Assembly (NCBI GenBank): GCA_963835595.1
Contig: CAWIGL010000002.1
Coordinates: forward strand, 248,001 to 312,000
DNA length: 64,000 bases
Reading direction: 5' to 3'
DNA from: CAWEPK01 sp963835595
Lineage (GTDB): Bacteria > Desulfobacterota > Syntrophorhabdia > Syntrophorhabdales > WCHB1-27
The position numbers were made by a program, and so were the translations under genes. Under the pieces are notes generated by a model. The model made no database searches. It had not been told where the DNA came from and saw only the letters and a program-made list of their open reading frames with translations. Shown piece after piece: positions 6,638 to 15,934 of the stretch (its first letter is position 1; each line of letters starts with the position of its first letter).

Positions 6638-8397
6638 TCAGTGCGGCCCTTGCAGCACGGCCTTGGGCGAGAACCAGTAGCGCAGCTCGCCGGGGGCCTG
6701 CGGGTTTTGGAGCTTCAAAATGGAGCTGCGGTAACTCTGGAACCATGTCCGCCTCGTCGCCGGGTCGGCGACGGCCGGCCGGGCGGACTCCCTGAGGGCC
6801 AGCATCCAGGCGATCCGGGGCGTGGAGAAGCTTGAGCCGCACTCCCGGCCCACGAAGCCGTTGTAATAGAGGCCGTATACGTTGGCCCCCTCGGGTGGGT
6901 TCCAGAAGGCGGAGCACCGGGCCCTGTTGCCGTCTGCATGGGCGTTGCCCACCACGATCACGTCCCCCGGTACTCCCGGGCGCGTGACGCCAGCAGCACC
7001 GAGCTGTTGTAGATGTCCGTGTCCTCATTGTCGCCCGCAGCGGCCAGCACCACCCCCAGGAGCTCCGAATCGGGGCCGAACTCGATCTGATATTTCTCCA
7101 CCGTCCAGGAGGCGTTAAGGAAGAAGGGCGCGCCCGTCGCCATCGCGTATAGCTGGCAGAATTTCAGCATCGCGGAGATGATGGCCTGGTCTGTGTCGGC
7201 GAGCTTCCCGGTCTTATATTTCGGGAGCCGCGTCATGATCTCGTCGGTGTACTTCGTCGCCTCCTTTACGACGTCGGCCATCGTGTCCATCGACAGGTTG
7301 GCCTCCAGCTTGTCGTACTTGTTCCGCGCGACCATCGTGACGAGGATGATCTCCCTGAGCACCTGGGCCGCCCACCCCTGCTCGACGAACAACGGGAGAT
7401 AGACGACCCGCACCTTGGAGCTGACCGAGGTGAACGGCTTAAGCGCCTCTTTGATGAGACGCGCGTGCGACCCCCGGCCGTCCCGGTCGAAAGGAAAGGA
7501 GGTGACGGCGGATGCGCTCAGGGAGGCAGGCCACTGCGCTGCGCCCAGGTAAAATGCCTCCCTGATGCGCGCGTCCGCCTGCTTGAAGAACTGGAGCGAT
7601 GCCTGGAACTCTTCGTTGTCCGGCCAGGAGTCGTCTAGGACGAATACCACGCTTTCGTGCAGCCCGGCGTTGGCCGAGGCGAAACGCTGAACAGTCCCGA
7701 TGTCCTGCGCGATCTCGCCGGCTGACGGGTCGTCCTGCTCCGCGCCGAACCTGACGGTGATCGGCTGCGAGATAACGCGGACGGTCGGGTCGTTCTTCAC
7801 GGTGGAAGCAGGCACCCAGCGCCACTGCCGCAGCAATGGCGCGGCCTTCCGCTTGAGGTCGGATATGGCCCCGAGGGCCACCGTCGCCCCTTTGGCGAAA
7901 TTGAACCCCTTCCCGTTGCGCACGTCCTCCAGGGCCGGCCCCGAGGATATGCGGGGCTGCCCGTAATAGGGGTTATCCCCGCTGCCCGTCTTATACTGCT
8001 TCGCGGGGATGTCCGGGAGCAGCAGCGTGCTGCCCTCGGAGAGCTTGTCGACGTCGTCGATGTTGTTAAGGTCCTTGATACGCGCCTCCAGCGCGGTGTA
8101 CCTGGCCGCGTCCGTGCCCGGGCCGATGCCGTACACCTGGCTCGTGATCGACTGCATCGAGTCGCCCTTTTTGACCGTCCTGGCAATCACGAGCGGAGAG
8201 CCGAGGGCCCGGTCGAAGTCGGCGTTGGCCCGCGCCGTCTCTCCGTAACGGGTATCGACCAGCCGCTCGACCAGCACCAGCGGCCCCTTCCCGGCCGTAG
8301 CCGCAAGACAGAGCGTGGGGGCAAGGCACAGGCACAGCATCGCTGCACTCAGAAGCGCGCGCCTGCACACCTTCTTCACCTCATCGGTCATGTCCAT
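6638..8397 (-). CDS. Exported subtilisin-like (S8) protease, interrupted by one frame break
   Basis: Two adjoining frames together encode one protein of about 587 aa. The N-terminal part (8397 down to a TGA at 6960-6958) has a signal peptide (residues 1-35) and a LysM-like segment (about 68-130). It also holds the catalytic Asp (VVFVLDDSW, D255), a likely His (GSHARLIKEAL, H311) and the oxyanion Asn (LAAAGDNED, N457). The remainder, in the next frame, continues GNAHADGN and carries the Ser motif CGSSFSTPRIAW, close to G-T-S-x-[SA]-x-P. The switch falls on a run of five C on the plus strand (6964-6968); six would restore one frame. Either a sequencing error or a real or programmed shift splits it. 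A GTG overlapping the stop could allow the second part to be made separately. The upstream lipoprotein is likely its partner. Confidence 0.75.
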
Positions 8398-8413
8398 GGC
8401 GCACTTGCCTGTC

Positions 8414-9487
8414 TCACTTCGACGTTGTGGTCGACTTCGAAGCCGAGAGGCTCTTATAATCGGCGATGGCCTTCTCCAGCAGGTCCCACCCGCTGCTTAT
8501 CCCGGAGGTGTCGTTCGTGATGTCGGCCACGCATAGATCCGCATGGAGCGCAATCTTGCCCTTAACCGGCAGGATCGCGGGCCGGTAGAAGGCGCCCAGC
8601 GACACGTTGGCCGACCCCGTCAACTGCGGGCCGTTCTCGTTCACCGTGCACGTGGTCGTGTCGTTCGGGCTGCACGCATAGACGGACACCTTCACCGACC
8701 GGCAGGCCGGATAGGGGAACCAGCTGACGGGCGTGTTGACGGGCAGGTCGCTGACTGCGAACTTGTCCGGTCCGTCCTCCGCGTGGGCCACATCTACCTT
8801 ATACCCCCAGCACTTGTTGCTCCCGGGGACGAACCCCTCCTCGGGCGCGTCGAGCTTGTCGATCGCAAACGGGGGCGGCGGGGACGACGGCTTTTCCGGG
8901 CAGGCTTCCACCTTTTTCGCAGCGAACCCCGCTACGCCGGCCAGCTTCGCAGCCAGGCCCCCGGCGCCGATGACTGCGCCTATCACCGCTGCCCTGTTGT
9001 CCGTCACCTGCGTCCCTATAGAGGAGACGATGTAGCGGTCGGCGTATGTGACGCTGGTCAGGGTCGTGGGCGTCCAGAAGCTCGAGCCTGCGCTGTCGTC
9101 CCGGACCGAAAAGACCTTCAGCAGGTTCTTGCTCGTGTCATAGGCCACGGGGACGGAGACGAGGGTCATCTGCCAGCCGCTTTTCGCCGCATCCTTCTGC
9201 GCCTGGGCAGGCTTGCCTGCATCGCCCGCGCCGGCCCCGGCTGCACCGCCCTTGCCCGCCTCAACCTTCCCCGCGCCTGAATCGCCGGCGCCCGCTCCAT
9301 CGGCGGTGGGGGCCGCCTGTCCGTTCGTCACCAAAACGTTCAGGACGGTCCTCGGTATTACGAAGTTGTAGCCGTCGATAACCTGCGGCTTGGCCTCGCG
9401 GTACGTGAGCTTGGCCTCGGTAGCGCAGCCGCTCACGCACAGGAATAAGAGCGCCACACCGACAAAACCCGGTCGATACCTCTTCAT
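8414..9487 (-). CDS. Lipoprotein of unknown function
   Basis: A 357-aa protein starting at 9487, with AGGAGGG ideally placed; in-frame codons further upstream lack a signal sequence. The N-terminus MKRYRPGFVGVALLFLCVSGC is a lipobox signal peptide with the lipidated Cys at residue 21. A Gly/Ala-rich linker spans about residues 63-95. The rest is a mixed soluble domain with several cysteines (including VEACPEKPSS and NKCWGY) that may form disulfides. No known family recognised. It ends 16 bp before the protease gene, so the two are probably co-transcribed. The lipoprotein could be a substrate, inhibitor or anchor for the protease; this is inference from context. Confidence 0.65.
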   Translation of the reverse strand: MKRYRPGFVGVALLFLCVSGCATEAKLTYREAKPQVIDGYNFVIPRTVLNVLVTNGQAAPTADGAGAGDSGAGKVEAGKGGAAGAGAGDAGKPAQAQKDAAKSGWQMTLVSVPVAYDTSKNLLKVFSVRDDSAGSSFWTPTTLTSVTYADRYIVSSIGTQVTDNRAAVIGAVIGAGGLAAKLAGVAGFAAKKVEACPEKPSSPPPPFAIDKLDAPEEGFVPGSNKCWGYKVDVAHAEDGPDKFAVSDLPVNTPVSWFPYPACRSVKVSVYACSPNDTTTCTVNENGPQLTGSANVSLGAFYRPAILPVKGKIALHADLCVADITNDTSGISSGWDLLEKAIADYKSLSASKSTTTSK

Positions 9488-9682
9488 GTTGCCCTCCTGT
9501 AAGGAATAGGCTGTTTGGGCGAGTCCGCCCATGACGGACGGGTGGGTGCACAGCCGGGGCGCGCCGGGCACGCGGCCTCGCGGCCTGCCAAGGACGGGAA
9601 GGATCACCATCGATACCCGCCTCCTGAACAGACATCCGGTCAATCCGGAACGCCCATACTATCAGGCGCCCGGATATGGCCC

Positions 9683-9711
9683 ATTCTATAAAAAGCCCCG
9701 GTAAAATGCAA
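9683..9711 (-). promoter_or_regulatory. Putative promoter of the lipoprotein-protease unit
   Basis: Minus strand TTGCAT (9711-9706), 17 bp, TAGAAT (9688-9683). This would leave a leader of about 190 bases before the ATG at 9487. The -10 is good, the -35 weak. Confidence 0.4.
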
Positions 9712-9883
9712 CAGATTTCTGGGTAGCGACAGGGGCAGCGCATTTGGGAAGCCCCTGCCCCAAATGCCTTCGCCCTGATCCGCAGCGAGGAGCGATAGAA
9801 AAATAGACGGCTATCGAAACCGCCCGGCGGCCGCACTAAAGGCGCTGAGGGAAAGGAAAGGAAGAAGGGGTGGAAAAAAGGGC
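9712..9883. other. Intergenic stretch with one hairpin
   Basis: No gene seen. A 9-bp stem, GCATTTGGG (9740-9748) with CCCAAATGC (9759-9767), is nested in GGGGC/GCCCC repeats. It could be a weak terminator or a structured element; no T-run follows on either strand. Confidence 0.4.
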
Positions 9884-9915
9884 ATAAGAAAAGGGGCCGC
9901 GACTCGCGCGGCCCC
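9884..9915 (-). terminator. Intrinsic terminator of lexA
   Basis: Minus strand: GGGGCCGCG and CGCGGCCCC form a perfect stem (9893-9915), followed by TTTTCTTAT. It lies about 50 bp past the lexA stop. Confidence 0.85.
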
Positions 9916-9963
9916 TCGGTTTATCCGAATCGGGAAATTTTGCAAAATGTCTTACAAAATGCT

Positions 9964-10605
9964 TTAAGGGACGGCAGACGGCGGCATTTTCCGCATGACC
10001 CCGACGAGCTTCCCCTGGACCTCGACGTTCTCCGCCCTCTCGTAAATCGGCATCATGTAGGGGTTGCAGGGCTGGAGGCGGACGCGGTCATGCTCGAAAT
10101 AGATCTTCTTGAGCGTAACCTCCTGCTGCTCTTTAAGCCAGCAGGCGGCCACGTCGCCGCTGCGCACCTCGGCGCCCGCCTGCATGATGACTATATCCCC
10201 GTCGCCTATGAGGGCGTCCACCATCGAGTTGCCCCGCACGCGGAGCGCGTAGACCTCTTTTTTGCCCCGGGTGATCGCAAGCGGCGCGTCCACCCATTCC
10301 CTGGCCGTGCGCCACGTGTCTGCGTCGGGCACGGAGACGGGACGGCCGGCGGCGATGGCCCCCAGCACGGGTATCGCCTCGCCCTCCCCTTCCTGCGGCG
10401 GAAGGGCGATGCCCCGCGATTTCTCCCTGTCCCTCCTGATGGCGCCGTCGCGCTCCAGCCTGTCGAGATGGAACTGGACCGCAGAGAGGCTCTTCACGCC
10501 GCAGGCCCCGGCGATCTCCCTCATCGTCGGCGCATAGCCGTTCCGCTGTCTGTAAGCCTGCAAGAAGGCGAGCATTTTCTCTCTGGTGGATGTCCTGGGC
10601 GGCAT
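9964..10605 (-). CDS. lexA: LexA, SOS-response transcriptional repressor
   Basis: A 213-aa protein with an N-terminal winged helix-turn-helix (YAPTMREIAGACGVKSLSAV, residues about 24-43) and a C-terminal S24 self-cleaving domain. The cleavage bond is A86-G87 (GAIAAGRP), the nucleophile is S127 (RGNSM) and the general base K166 (VTLKKIY). All three are intact, so RecA-stimulated autocleavage should work. A candidate operator overlaps its own start codon and -10 (TATGAT), consistent with autoregulation. A related site lies in the promoter of the divergent imuB. The recognition helix departs from that of E. coli, in keeping with the unfamiliar operator (see findings). Confidence 0.95.
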   Translation of the reverse strand: MPPRTSTREKMLAFLQAYRQRNGYAPTMREIAGACGVKSLSAVQFHLDRLERDGAIRRDREKSRGIALPPQEGEGEAIPVLGAIAAGRPVSVPDADTWRTAREWVDAPLAITRGKKEVYALRVRGNSMVDALIGDGDIVIMQAGAEVRSGDVAACWLKEQQEVTLKKIYFEHDRVRLQPCNPYMMPIYERAENVEVQGKLVGVMRKMPPSAVP

Positions 10606-10621
10606 AGTACCAATGTATCAT
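10604..10621. promoter_or_regulatory. Candidate LexA box at the lexA start
   Basis: ATAGTACCAATGTATCAT, an imperfect palindrome sharing ATAGTAC-N-AATGT with the site in the imuB promoter. It overlaps the -10 (TATGAT on the minus strand) and the lexA start codon. Confidence 0.6.
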
Positions 10622-10720
10622 AGTCACGATGGGATATCAATATAAGAAATCAGTCTGGGTGGGGGTGGGCGGCCGGGGCCTTTTCGCGGCTTTTCCGCCG
10701 TTTTCTCGGCGCGCCGCCTC

Positions 10721-10742
10721 AATGTACTTCAAATGTACTATT
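10721..10742. promoter_or_regulatory. Candidate accessory LexA site
   Basis: AATGTACTTC followed by AAATGTACTATT. Read on the other strand this gives ATAGTACATTTG, then AAGTACATT, i.e. two half-sites related to the boxes at lexA and imuB. No promoter is evident directly next to it. Confidence 0.35.
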
Positions 10743-10772
10743 TCGGCGGGCGCCATCGAAAAACAACGTAAA

Positions 10773-11024
10773 ATCCATCGAAAATTCCTCCGGCCGCTTA
10801 CGCCCGATATAAAAAAACAGTTACCTATCGAATAACCTCCGATCATAGCGCAGCACGGCAAAAGATAGGAGGGGGTTCGAGGCGGACCGGAGAGATTTTC
10901 GATGGATAATGCGTAGACCCCGAAGGCGCGCGCCGCAGCATACTTTTTGCGTATGTGAGGACGCGCGCCGAGGGGTCGCCCGCATTTGCCGCGAAAAGAT
11001 CGCGGTCCGCCCGGACCCCCTCAT
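10773..11024. repeat. Long nested inverted repeat between lexA and imuB
   Basis: The segments 10868-10942 and 10951-11024 are imperfect reverse complements over about 75 bp per arm. Shared blocks include GGCGGACCG, TTTTCG, AATGCG, GACCCC, GGCGCGCG and CATAC, with a small loop around CTTTTTGC. In addition, 10773-10793 is a 19-of-21 reverse complement of 10887-10907 (ATCCATCGAAAAT and CTCCGG). The segment could be an extruding cruciform, a structured RNA or a decayed miniature mobile element. There is no coding potential. Confidence 0.65.
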
Positions 11025-11049
11025 TCCAAATAATATTCTGTAATAATTC

Positions 11050-11078
11050 TTGATAATATAGTACAAATGTCCTATATT
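11050..11078 (+). promoter_or_regulatory. SOS promoter of the imuB-dnaE2 operon
   Basis: TTGATA (11050-11055), 17 bp, TATATT (11073-11078). The spacer and the start of the -10 are occupied by ATAGTACAAATGTCCTAT (11058-11075), the candidate LexA box. The GTG start at 11086 is only 7 bases past the -10, so the message is essentially leaderless. Confidence 0.7.
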
Positions 11079-11085
11079 ACTCTCC

Positions 11086-12271
11086 GTGAGAATAGCCTGC
11101 CTATATTTCCCCCATTTCTACGTTCAGGTCGAGGGGCTGGGGTGCGCCTTTCCCGAAGGCCGCCCCGTCGTCACCTGCGAAGGGCCGGACTGCGGCGGCC
11201 ATGTCGTCGATTGCTCGGAAGAGGCGGCGCAGGCCGGCGTGCTTCCTGGCATGTCCGTGCGTGACGCCTCCTACCGTTGTCCCGACGCTTTCTTTCTCCC
11301 CGACAGCGGCCGGTGCGAGGCCGTTTGGGCGGATATCCTCTTCGCCCTCGGCGCCTTTTCCTTAAGGATCGAACCGGAGAACTGCGGCCTCGCCTACCTG
11401 GACATAACAAAGGCCCTGCGGGTCTACGGCAGCGAGAAGGCCGCGGCCGCCGCCATCTGCCGCGACATGCTCGCGTTTGCGCGCCTCAAGGCGAGAGCGG
11501 GCGTGGGGAACTCGCGGTTCATTGCGAAGCAGGCGGCCCTGTGCGCCTGGGACAGCCTCGTCATCGAGCCGGGCGGGGAGATTGGAGTTCCTTGCGCTTT
11601 TGCCCGCCGATGCCCTCCCCCTCGACGATAAGGAGAAGGAGCACCTGCGCCTTCTGGGCCTGTCCACGCTGAAGAAGGTAGCCGGCCTGTCGCGGAAGGC
11701 GCTGACCGCGCAGTTCGGCCCGAAGGGGTCCGCCCTTTTCGAGACCGCCCACGGAATGGACGACAAAAAACCCATCACGCGGATGCGGAACCCCATCTGC
11801 CTGGAGAGGGAGCTTACCTGCGACGCCCCCCTTGAGACATTGAGCCAGGCGCGCGCCATCATGGGGGGCCTTCTGGCCGACCTTGCCGGCGAGCTATGCC
11901 GGATGCGCATGGCGTGCAGGAAAATCGAGGTATCCTTGCGCCTTCGGGGCGGTGGCGGCATGAAAAAGACCTTCGTGATGAAGAAGCCTACCGGGCGGGC
12001 GGAAGACATCCTGGCGCGCCTCTCGGACTTCCTGGAGACCCTCGCCCTGGACGGTCCCGTCGTATCGCTCGCATTGTCGATCCCCGACCCCGTTTTCAGC
12101 GACGGGGACCAGGAAAGCCTCTTCCGCAAGAAATCGGCCCTCCTTGAGCGGCTTCAGGGCGTGCGCTCTTACTTCAACGCGCGCTACGGCCATACACCGC
12201 TTTTGAAGGTCGAGGAGGGGGACGGCAGCTCGCGCCTGCCGGAGAGGAGGTTCAGGTTCGTCGATGCCTAG
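11086..12271 (+). CDS. imuB: ImuB, Y-family polymerase-like mutagenesis protein, one frame break
   Basis: Two frames join into about 394 aa. The first (GTG at 11086) gives MRIACLYFPHFYVQVEG and the partial Y-family palm (LDITKALRVYGSE). The second, from about 11575, gives FLALLPADALPL, the helix-hairpin region (LGLSTLKKVAGLS) and the little-finger-like C-terminus. The break lies at GGGG (11575-11578); removing one G joins VIEP-G to RLEFL. ImuB is a catalytically inactive Y-family relative that brings DnaE2 to the beta clamp in translesion synthesis. Consistent with this, the usual acidic catalytic triad is not evident. Its last codons overlap the next gene by 8 bp. No ImuA homologue is found between lexA and imuB. 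Confidence 0.85.
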
Positions 12272-12515
12272 GCCGGGCCCCTACGAGCCGGAAGCCCTCG
12301 ACGTGATCGACCGGGAAGGCAGGCCGCTGGCGGTGGTCTGCAGGAAGAGGCGGCTGCGCGTGGCCGCAATAGTCGATACGTGGCGGATCGACGAGGAGTG
12401 GTGGCGGGAGGAGGTCTCGCGGCTCTATTTCCTCATCGAGCTTGAGAGCTGCAAGCGGATGGTCGTTTTCCGCGACCTCATTCACGGCGGCTGGTTCAGG
12501 CAGGACCGGGTATAG
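12264..12515 (+). CDS. DUF6504-like small protein of the mutagenesis cassette
   Basis: An 83-aa protein starting at 12264 within the end of imuB. It has the Trp/Arg-rich pattern of small proteins found with ImuB/DnaE2 cassettes (DUF6504): VIDREGRPLAVV, then VDTWRIDEEWWREEVSR, then VFRDLIHGGWFRQ at the end. Biochemical role unknown. The tight overlap with imuB and the 16-bp gap to dnaE2 argue for one operon and a role in the mutasome. Family assignment rests on the residue pattern alone. Confidence 0.7.
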   Translation: MPRPGPYEPEALDVIDREGRPLAVVCRKRRLRVAAIVDTWRIDEEWWREEVSRLYFLIELESCKRMVVFRDLIHGGWFRQDRV

Positions 12516-12531
12516 GGGCGGCTGCGAAGGG

Positions 12532-15500
12532 ATGGGCGCGTCTGCCAATGCGCCGGACATATATAACAGCATGTACGTTGAGCTTCACGCCCATTCGAAT
12601 TTTTCCCTCCTCGACGGCGCGTCCTTCCCGGAAAAGCTCGTCGAGGCCGCAGCGCAGAAAGGCATGGCGGCCCTCGCCCTTACGGACCATGACGGCCTGT
12701 ACGCAGCACCCCGCTTCTGCCGGGCGGCGAAAAGCGCCGGCATCAAGCCCATATTGGGCGCGGAGGTCACCCTGGAAGGGGGCAGCCACCTGACGCTCCT
12801 CGTCCGCGACGCGGCGGGCTACGCAAACTTAAGCGCACTGATAACGAAGGCGCAGCTTGGGGGTCGAAGGGGTCGCCCAGGCTCGATGCGGCCCTGCTCG
12901 CGCGCCATCACGAGGGGCTTATCTGCCTTTCGGGGTGCGCAAAAGGCGAGATACCTTCGCTTGTCAGGGAGGGCAGGCACACCGATGCCGAGGCCGCAGC
13001 GAGGCGTTACATGTCCATCTTCGGCCCGGACAATTTCTTCATAGAGGTGCAGCACCACCTCGAACCGGGCGGCGCGCGGCTCTGCCGGAGATTGTGCGAC
13101 CTAGCCTGCGACATAGGCGTCCCCGCAGTCGCGACGAACAACGTCCACTACGCGGCGCGGGCCGGCCACAGGCTGGCCGACGTTCTCGCCTGCATCAGGA
13201 ACAGGGTGAGCCTCGACGACTCCGCCCCATTCCGCCGTCCAAACTCTGAATACTACCTGAAGGGCTACGACGAGATGCGGCAGCTCCCCGGCCTGCCCGT
13301 CGATGCGATCAGGCGGACGGTGGCGGTCGCCGAGTCCTGCGCCTTCGACCTCGATTTCTCGTCGTACTCGCTGCCCGCATTCGACCTCCCGCCCGGCGAG
13401 ACTGCACCTGCCTTCCTGCGGCGGCTCTGCCTTGAGCGCGTCCCCCAAAAATATGCCGAAGTCCCGGCCGAGGCCGCCACGAGGCTCGAACAGGAGCTTG
13501 CCCTCATCGAGCGCAAAGGGATGTCCGGCTATTTCCTCATCGTCCGGGACATCATGGAGTTCGCCCGCAAAAGCAGCATCCTGGCGCAGGGGCGCGGCTC
13601 CGCCGCAGGCTCGCTCGTCGCCTATCTCCTTGGCATCACCCCCGTCGATCCCATCAGGCACGGCCTTTTCGTCGGCCGGTTCTTAAACGAGTCGTCGGCC
13701 GTCCCCGACATCGACATCGATATCGACACGCGGCGGCGCGAAGAGGTGATCCAGTACGTCTACCGGAAGTACGGCGAGGAGCACGCAGCGATGGTCTGCA
13801 CCTACGTGACGTTCCGGGCGCGCAACGCGATACGCGAGGTGGGCAAGGCGTTCGGCCTGCCTTCACACGTCCTCGACAGGATGGCAAAATCCGTCTCCGC
13901 CTACAGTGGGCCTTCCGCCATAGAAGACCTGAAAAACATACCGGAGTTCAGCCGATACCTCGGCTCGGCCGCGTGGGGCCGCTTCTGCGCCATTGCAGGC
14001 GGCATCGCCGACTTCCCCAGGCACCTCTCCATACACGTCGGCGGGATGATCGTCTCTTCGAGGCCCATCTCGCGGATGGTCCCCCTTGAGCGGGCGCGGG
14101 CTGAAGGCAGGGTCGTCTGCCAGTGGGACAAGGACGGGGTCGATGACTCAGGGCTAATCAAGGTGGACCTCCTGGGGCTGCGCATGCTTTCCCTCATCGA
14201 CGAGGCGCTCTGCCTTATAAGGGCGGGGCGGGGGGCGCACGCCGCGCCTGACCTCGACCGCCTGCCCGAGGACGACCCCCACGTCTACGACATGATCGGC
14301 AGGGCCGATACGGTAGGCGTCTTCCAGGTGGAAAGCCGCGCGCAGATGCAGAGCCTGCCGAGGGTAAAGCCGCGCTCCCTCGAAGACTTAGGGATCGAGG
14401 TCGCGATCATACGCCCCGGCCCCTTGCAGGGACACATGGTCCACCCGTATATGCGGCGGAGGAACGGCCGGGAGCCGCCCGCCTACCTCCACCCGCTCCT
14501 CGAGCCTGTCCTGCGGGAGACGCTCGGCGTCATCCTCTTCCAGGAGCAGATACTCCAGGTGGCCATGGCCGCCGCCGGCTTCTCGGCTGCGGAGGCGAAC
14601 GGCCTGCGCAAGGCGATGGGCCGCAAGTACGCGCGGGCCGAGTTCGCCGGGTGGCGTGAGCGCTTCATCGGCGGGGCGAGGGAAAAGGGGATAGACGAGC
14701 CGTGCGCGCAGCGCATATTCGACCTGATAGGCGGCTTTGCCGAGTTCGGCTTCTGTAAGAGCCACGCCATGAGCTTCGCCCTGCTCTGCTACCGCTCCGC
14801 CTACCTCAAGCTCTACTACACCGCAGAGTTTTACTGCGCCCTTCTGAACAACCAGCCGATGGGGTTCTACCTGCCGGAGGTGGTCGTCGGCGACGCAAGG
14901 CGGCACGGCATCGCAATGCTCCCTGCGGACGTCAACGCAAGCGGCCGGCTCTGCGCAGTCGAAGGGGGGAAGGTCCGCCTCGGCTTCCGGTATGTGAAGG
15001 ACCTGGGCGAGGATGCGGCGGACGCCATCGCAGCAGCGCGGAAGAGGGACGGACTTTTCCGCTCTTTTAAGGATTTTGCCGCCCGGACGCGCCTCGACAA
15101 GGCAGCGCTGCGTAGTCTCATCGTCGTCGGCGCCTTCGACGGCCTGGAGCGCTCCAGAAGGCAGTTGTTATGGTCGCTCGGCGCGGGGGGCGCAGGCTGC
15201 GCAAGGCAGGATGCGATGGACCTCGATACGGCGGGCAAAGCACCCCTCGACGAGATGAGCGGCGCGGAGGAGCTGCTGGCCGCTTACGGAGTCCAGGGCT
15301 TTTCCGCGACAGGCCACCTCCTGGACGTATACTGGGAGGACCTCGCGCGGCAGGGGGTGGCGAGCAGCGCCGACCTCCCGCACCGGCGCTCGGGTGCGAC
15401 CGTAAGGGTGAGCAGGTACAACGTCTGCCTGCAGATGCCGCCTACAGCCAGGGGCTTCGCCTTCGTCACCTTAGAGGACAAAGACGGCCTCATCAACGTT

Positions 15501-15656
15501 GTCATCAGGCCGGACATTTACGGGAAATACAGGCAGGTCGTCCGCCTGGCGCCCCTTCTCATCGTGGACGGGGCGCTTGAGCGCAAGGACGGGGTAATCA
15601 ACGTCATGGCAGAAAAGATCGCAGCCATCGGGGCGGTGGAAGGCGGCGGCGCATAA
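12532..15656 (+). CDS. dnaE2: DnaE2, error-prone DNA polymerase III alpha-type subunit, one frame break
   Basis: About 1,040 aa across two frames. The N-terminal frame (ATG 12532; ATG 12571 also possible) holds the PHP domain (YVELHAHSNFSLLDGAS, LTDHDGLYAA). The frame shifts at GGGGG (12859-12863), where six G would join KAQLGG to SKGSPRLDAALLA. The rest carries the C-family polymerase palm with catalytic aspartates (PDIDIDIDT), HLSIHVGGMI, the fingers (AEFGFCKSHAMSFALL) and a C-terminal OB-type domain (FVTLEDKDGLINVVI). Ending after the OB fold, without a clear clamp-binding tail, fits DnaE2 rather than DnaE1. It performs SOS-induced mutagenic translesion synthesis with ImuB. Confidence 0.92.
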
Positions 15657-15748
15657 AAAAAACCCGGCCCCGATTGGCCTTGGGGAATAGGCAACGGGGC
15701 CGGGCGGAAATGGTCCCGGCAATCGCATGGGGGTTTGGCCGGGACCGT
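15654..15748. terminator. Paired hairpins after dnaE2, T-tract on the minus strand
   Basis: Hairpin 1 pairs CCCGGCCCCG with CGGGGCCGGG (about 15663-15703, 10 bp). Hairpin 2 pairs GGTCCCGGC with GCCGGGACC (about 15713-15747, 9 bp). On the plus strand hairpin 1 is preceded by A8 and no T-run follows; on the minus strand hairpin 1 is followed by T8. So the classical terminator points leftward, toward dnaE2, though no leftward gene is seen here. It may act bidirectionally or end a small RNA. Confidence 0.55.
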
Positions 15749-15852
15749 CTATCTTATGCGCGGCTCGTTAAAGGTCGCGCAGGGGTGCCTGCTTTTCTTC
15801 CATGCATCCCTCTGTCTCCCTCACCGAGCACCGCCGGCAAACAGACAATGCT

Positions 15853-15913
15853 TTGACAAAGCGCATACAAATTGATATACTTAACGGTACAATAATACTT
15901 ACTGGTACAATAA
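15853..15913 (+). promoter_or_regulatory. Promoter and direct-repeat operator of TetR-1
   Basis: TTGACA (15853-15858), 17 bp, TATACT (15876-15881), an excellent promoter. Directly downstream, GGTACAATAA occurs twice (15886-15895 and 15904-15913), 18 bp apart, with ACTTACTGGTAC resembling the operators near 37407 and 39431. Autoregulation by the TetR protein is likely. Confidence 0.7.
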
Positions 15914-15934
15914 ATCCTTATCGGGAGACGTGCC

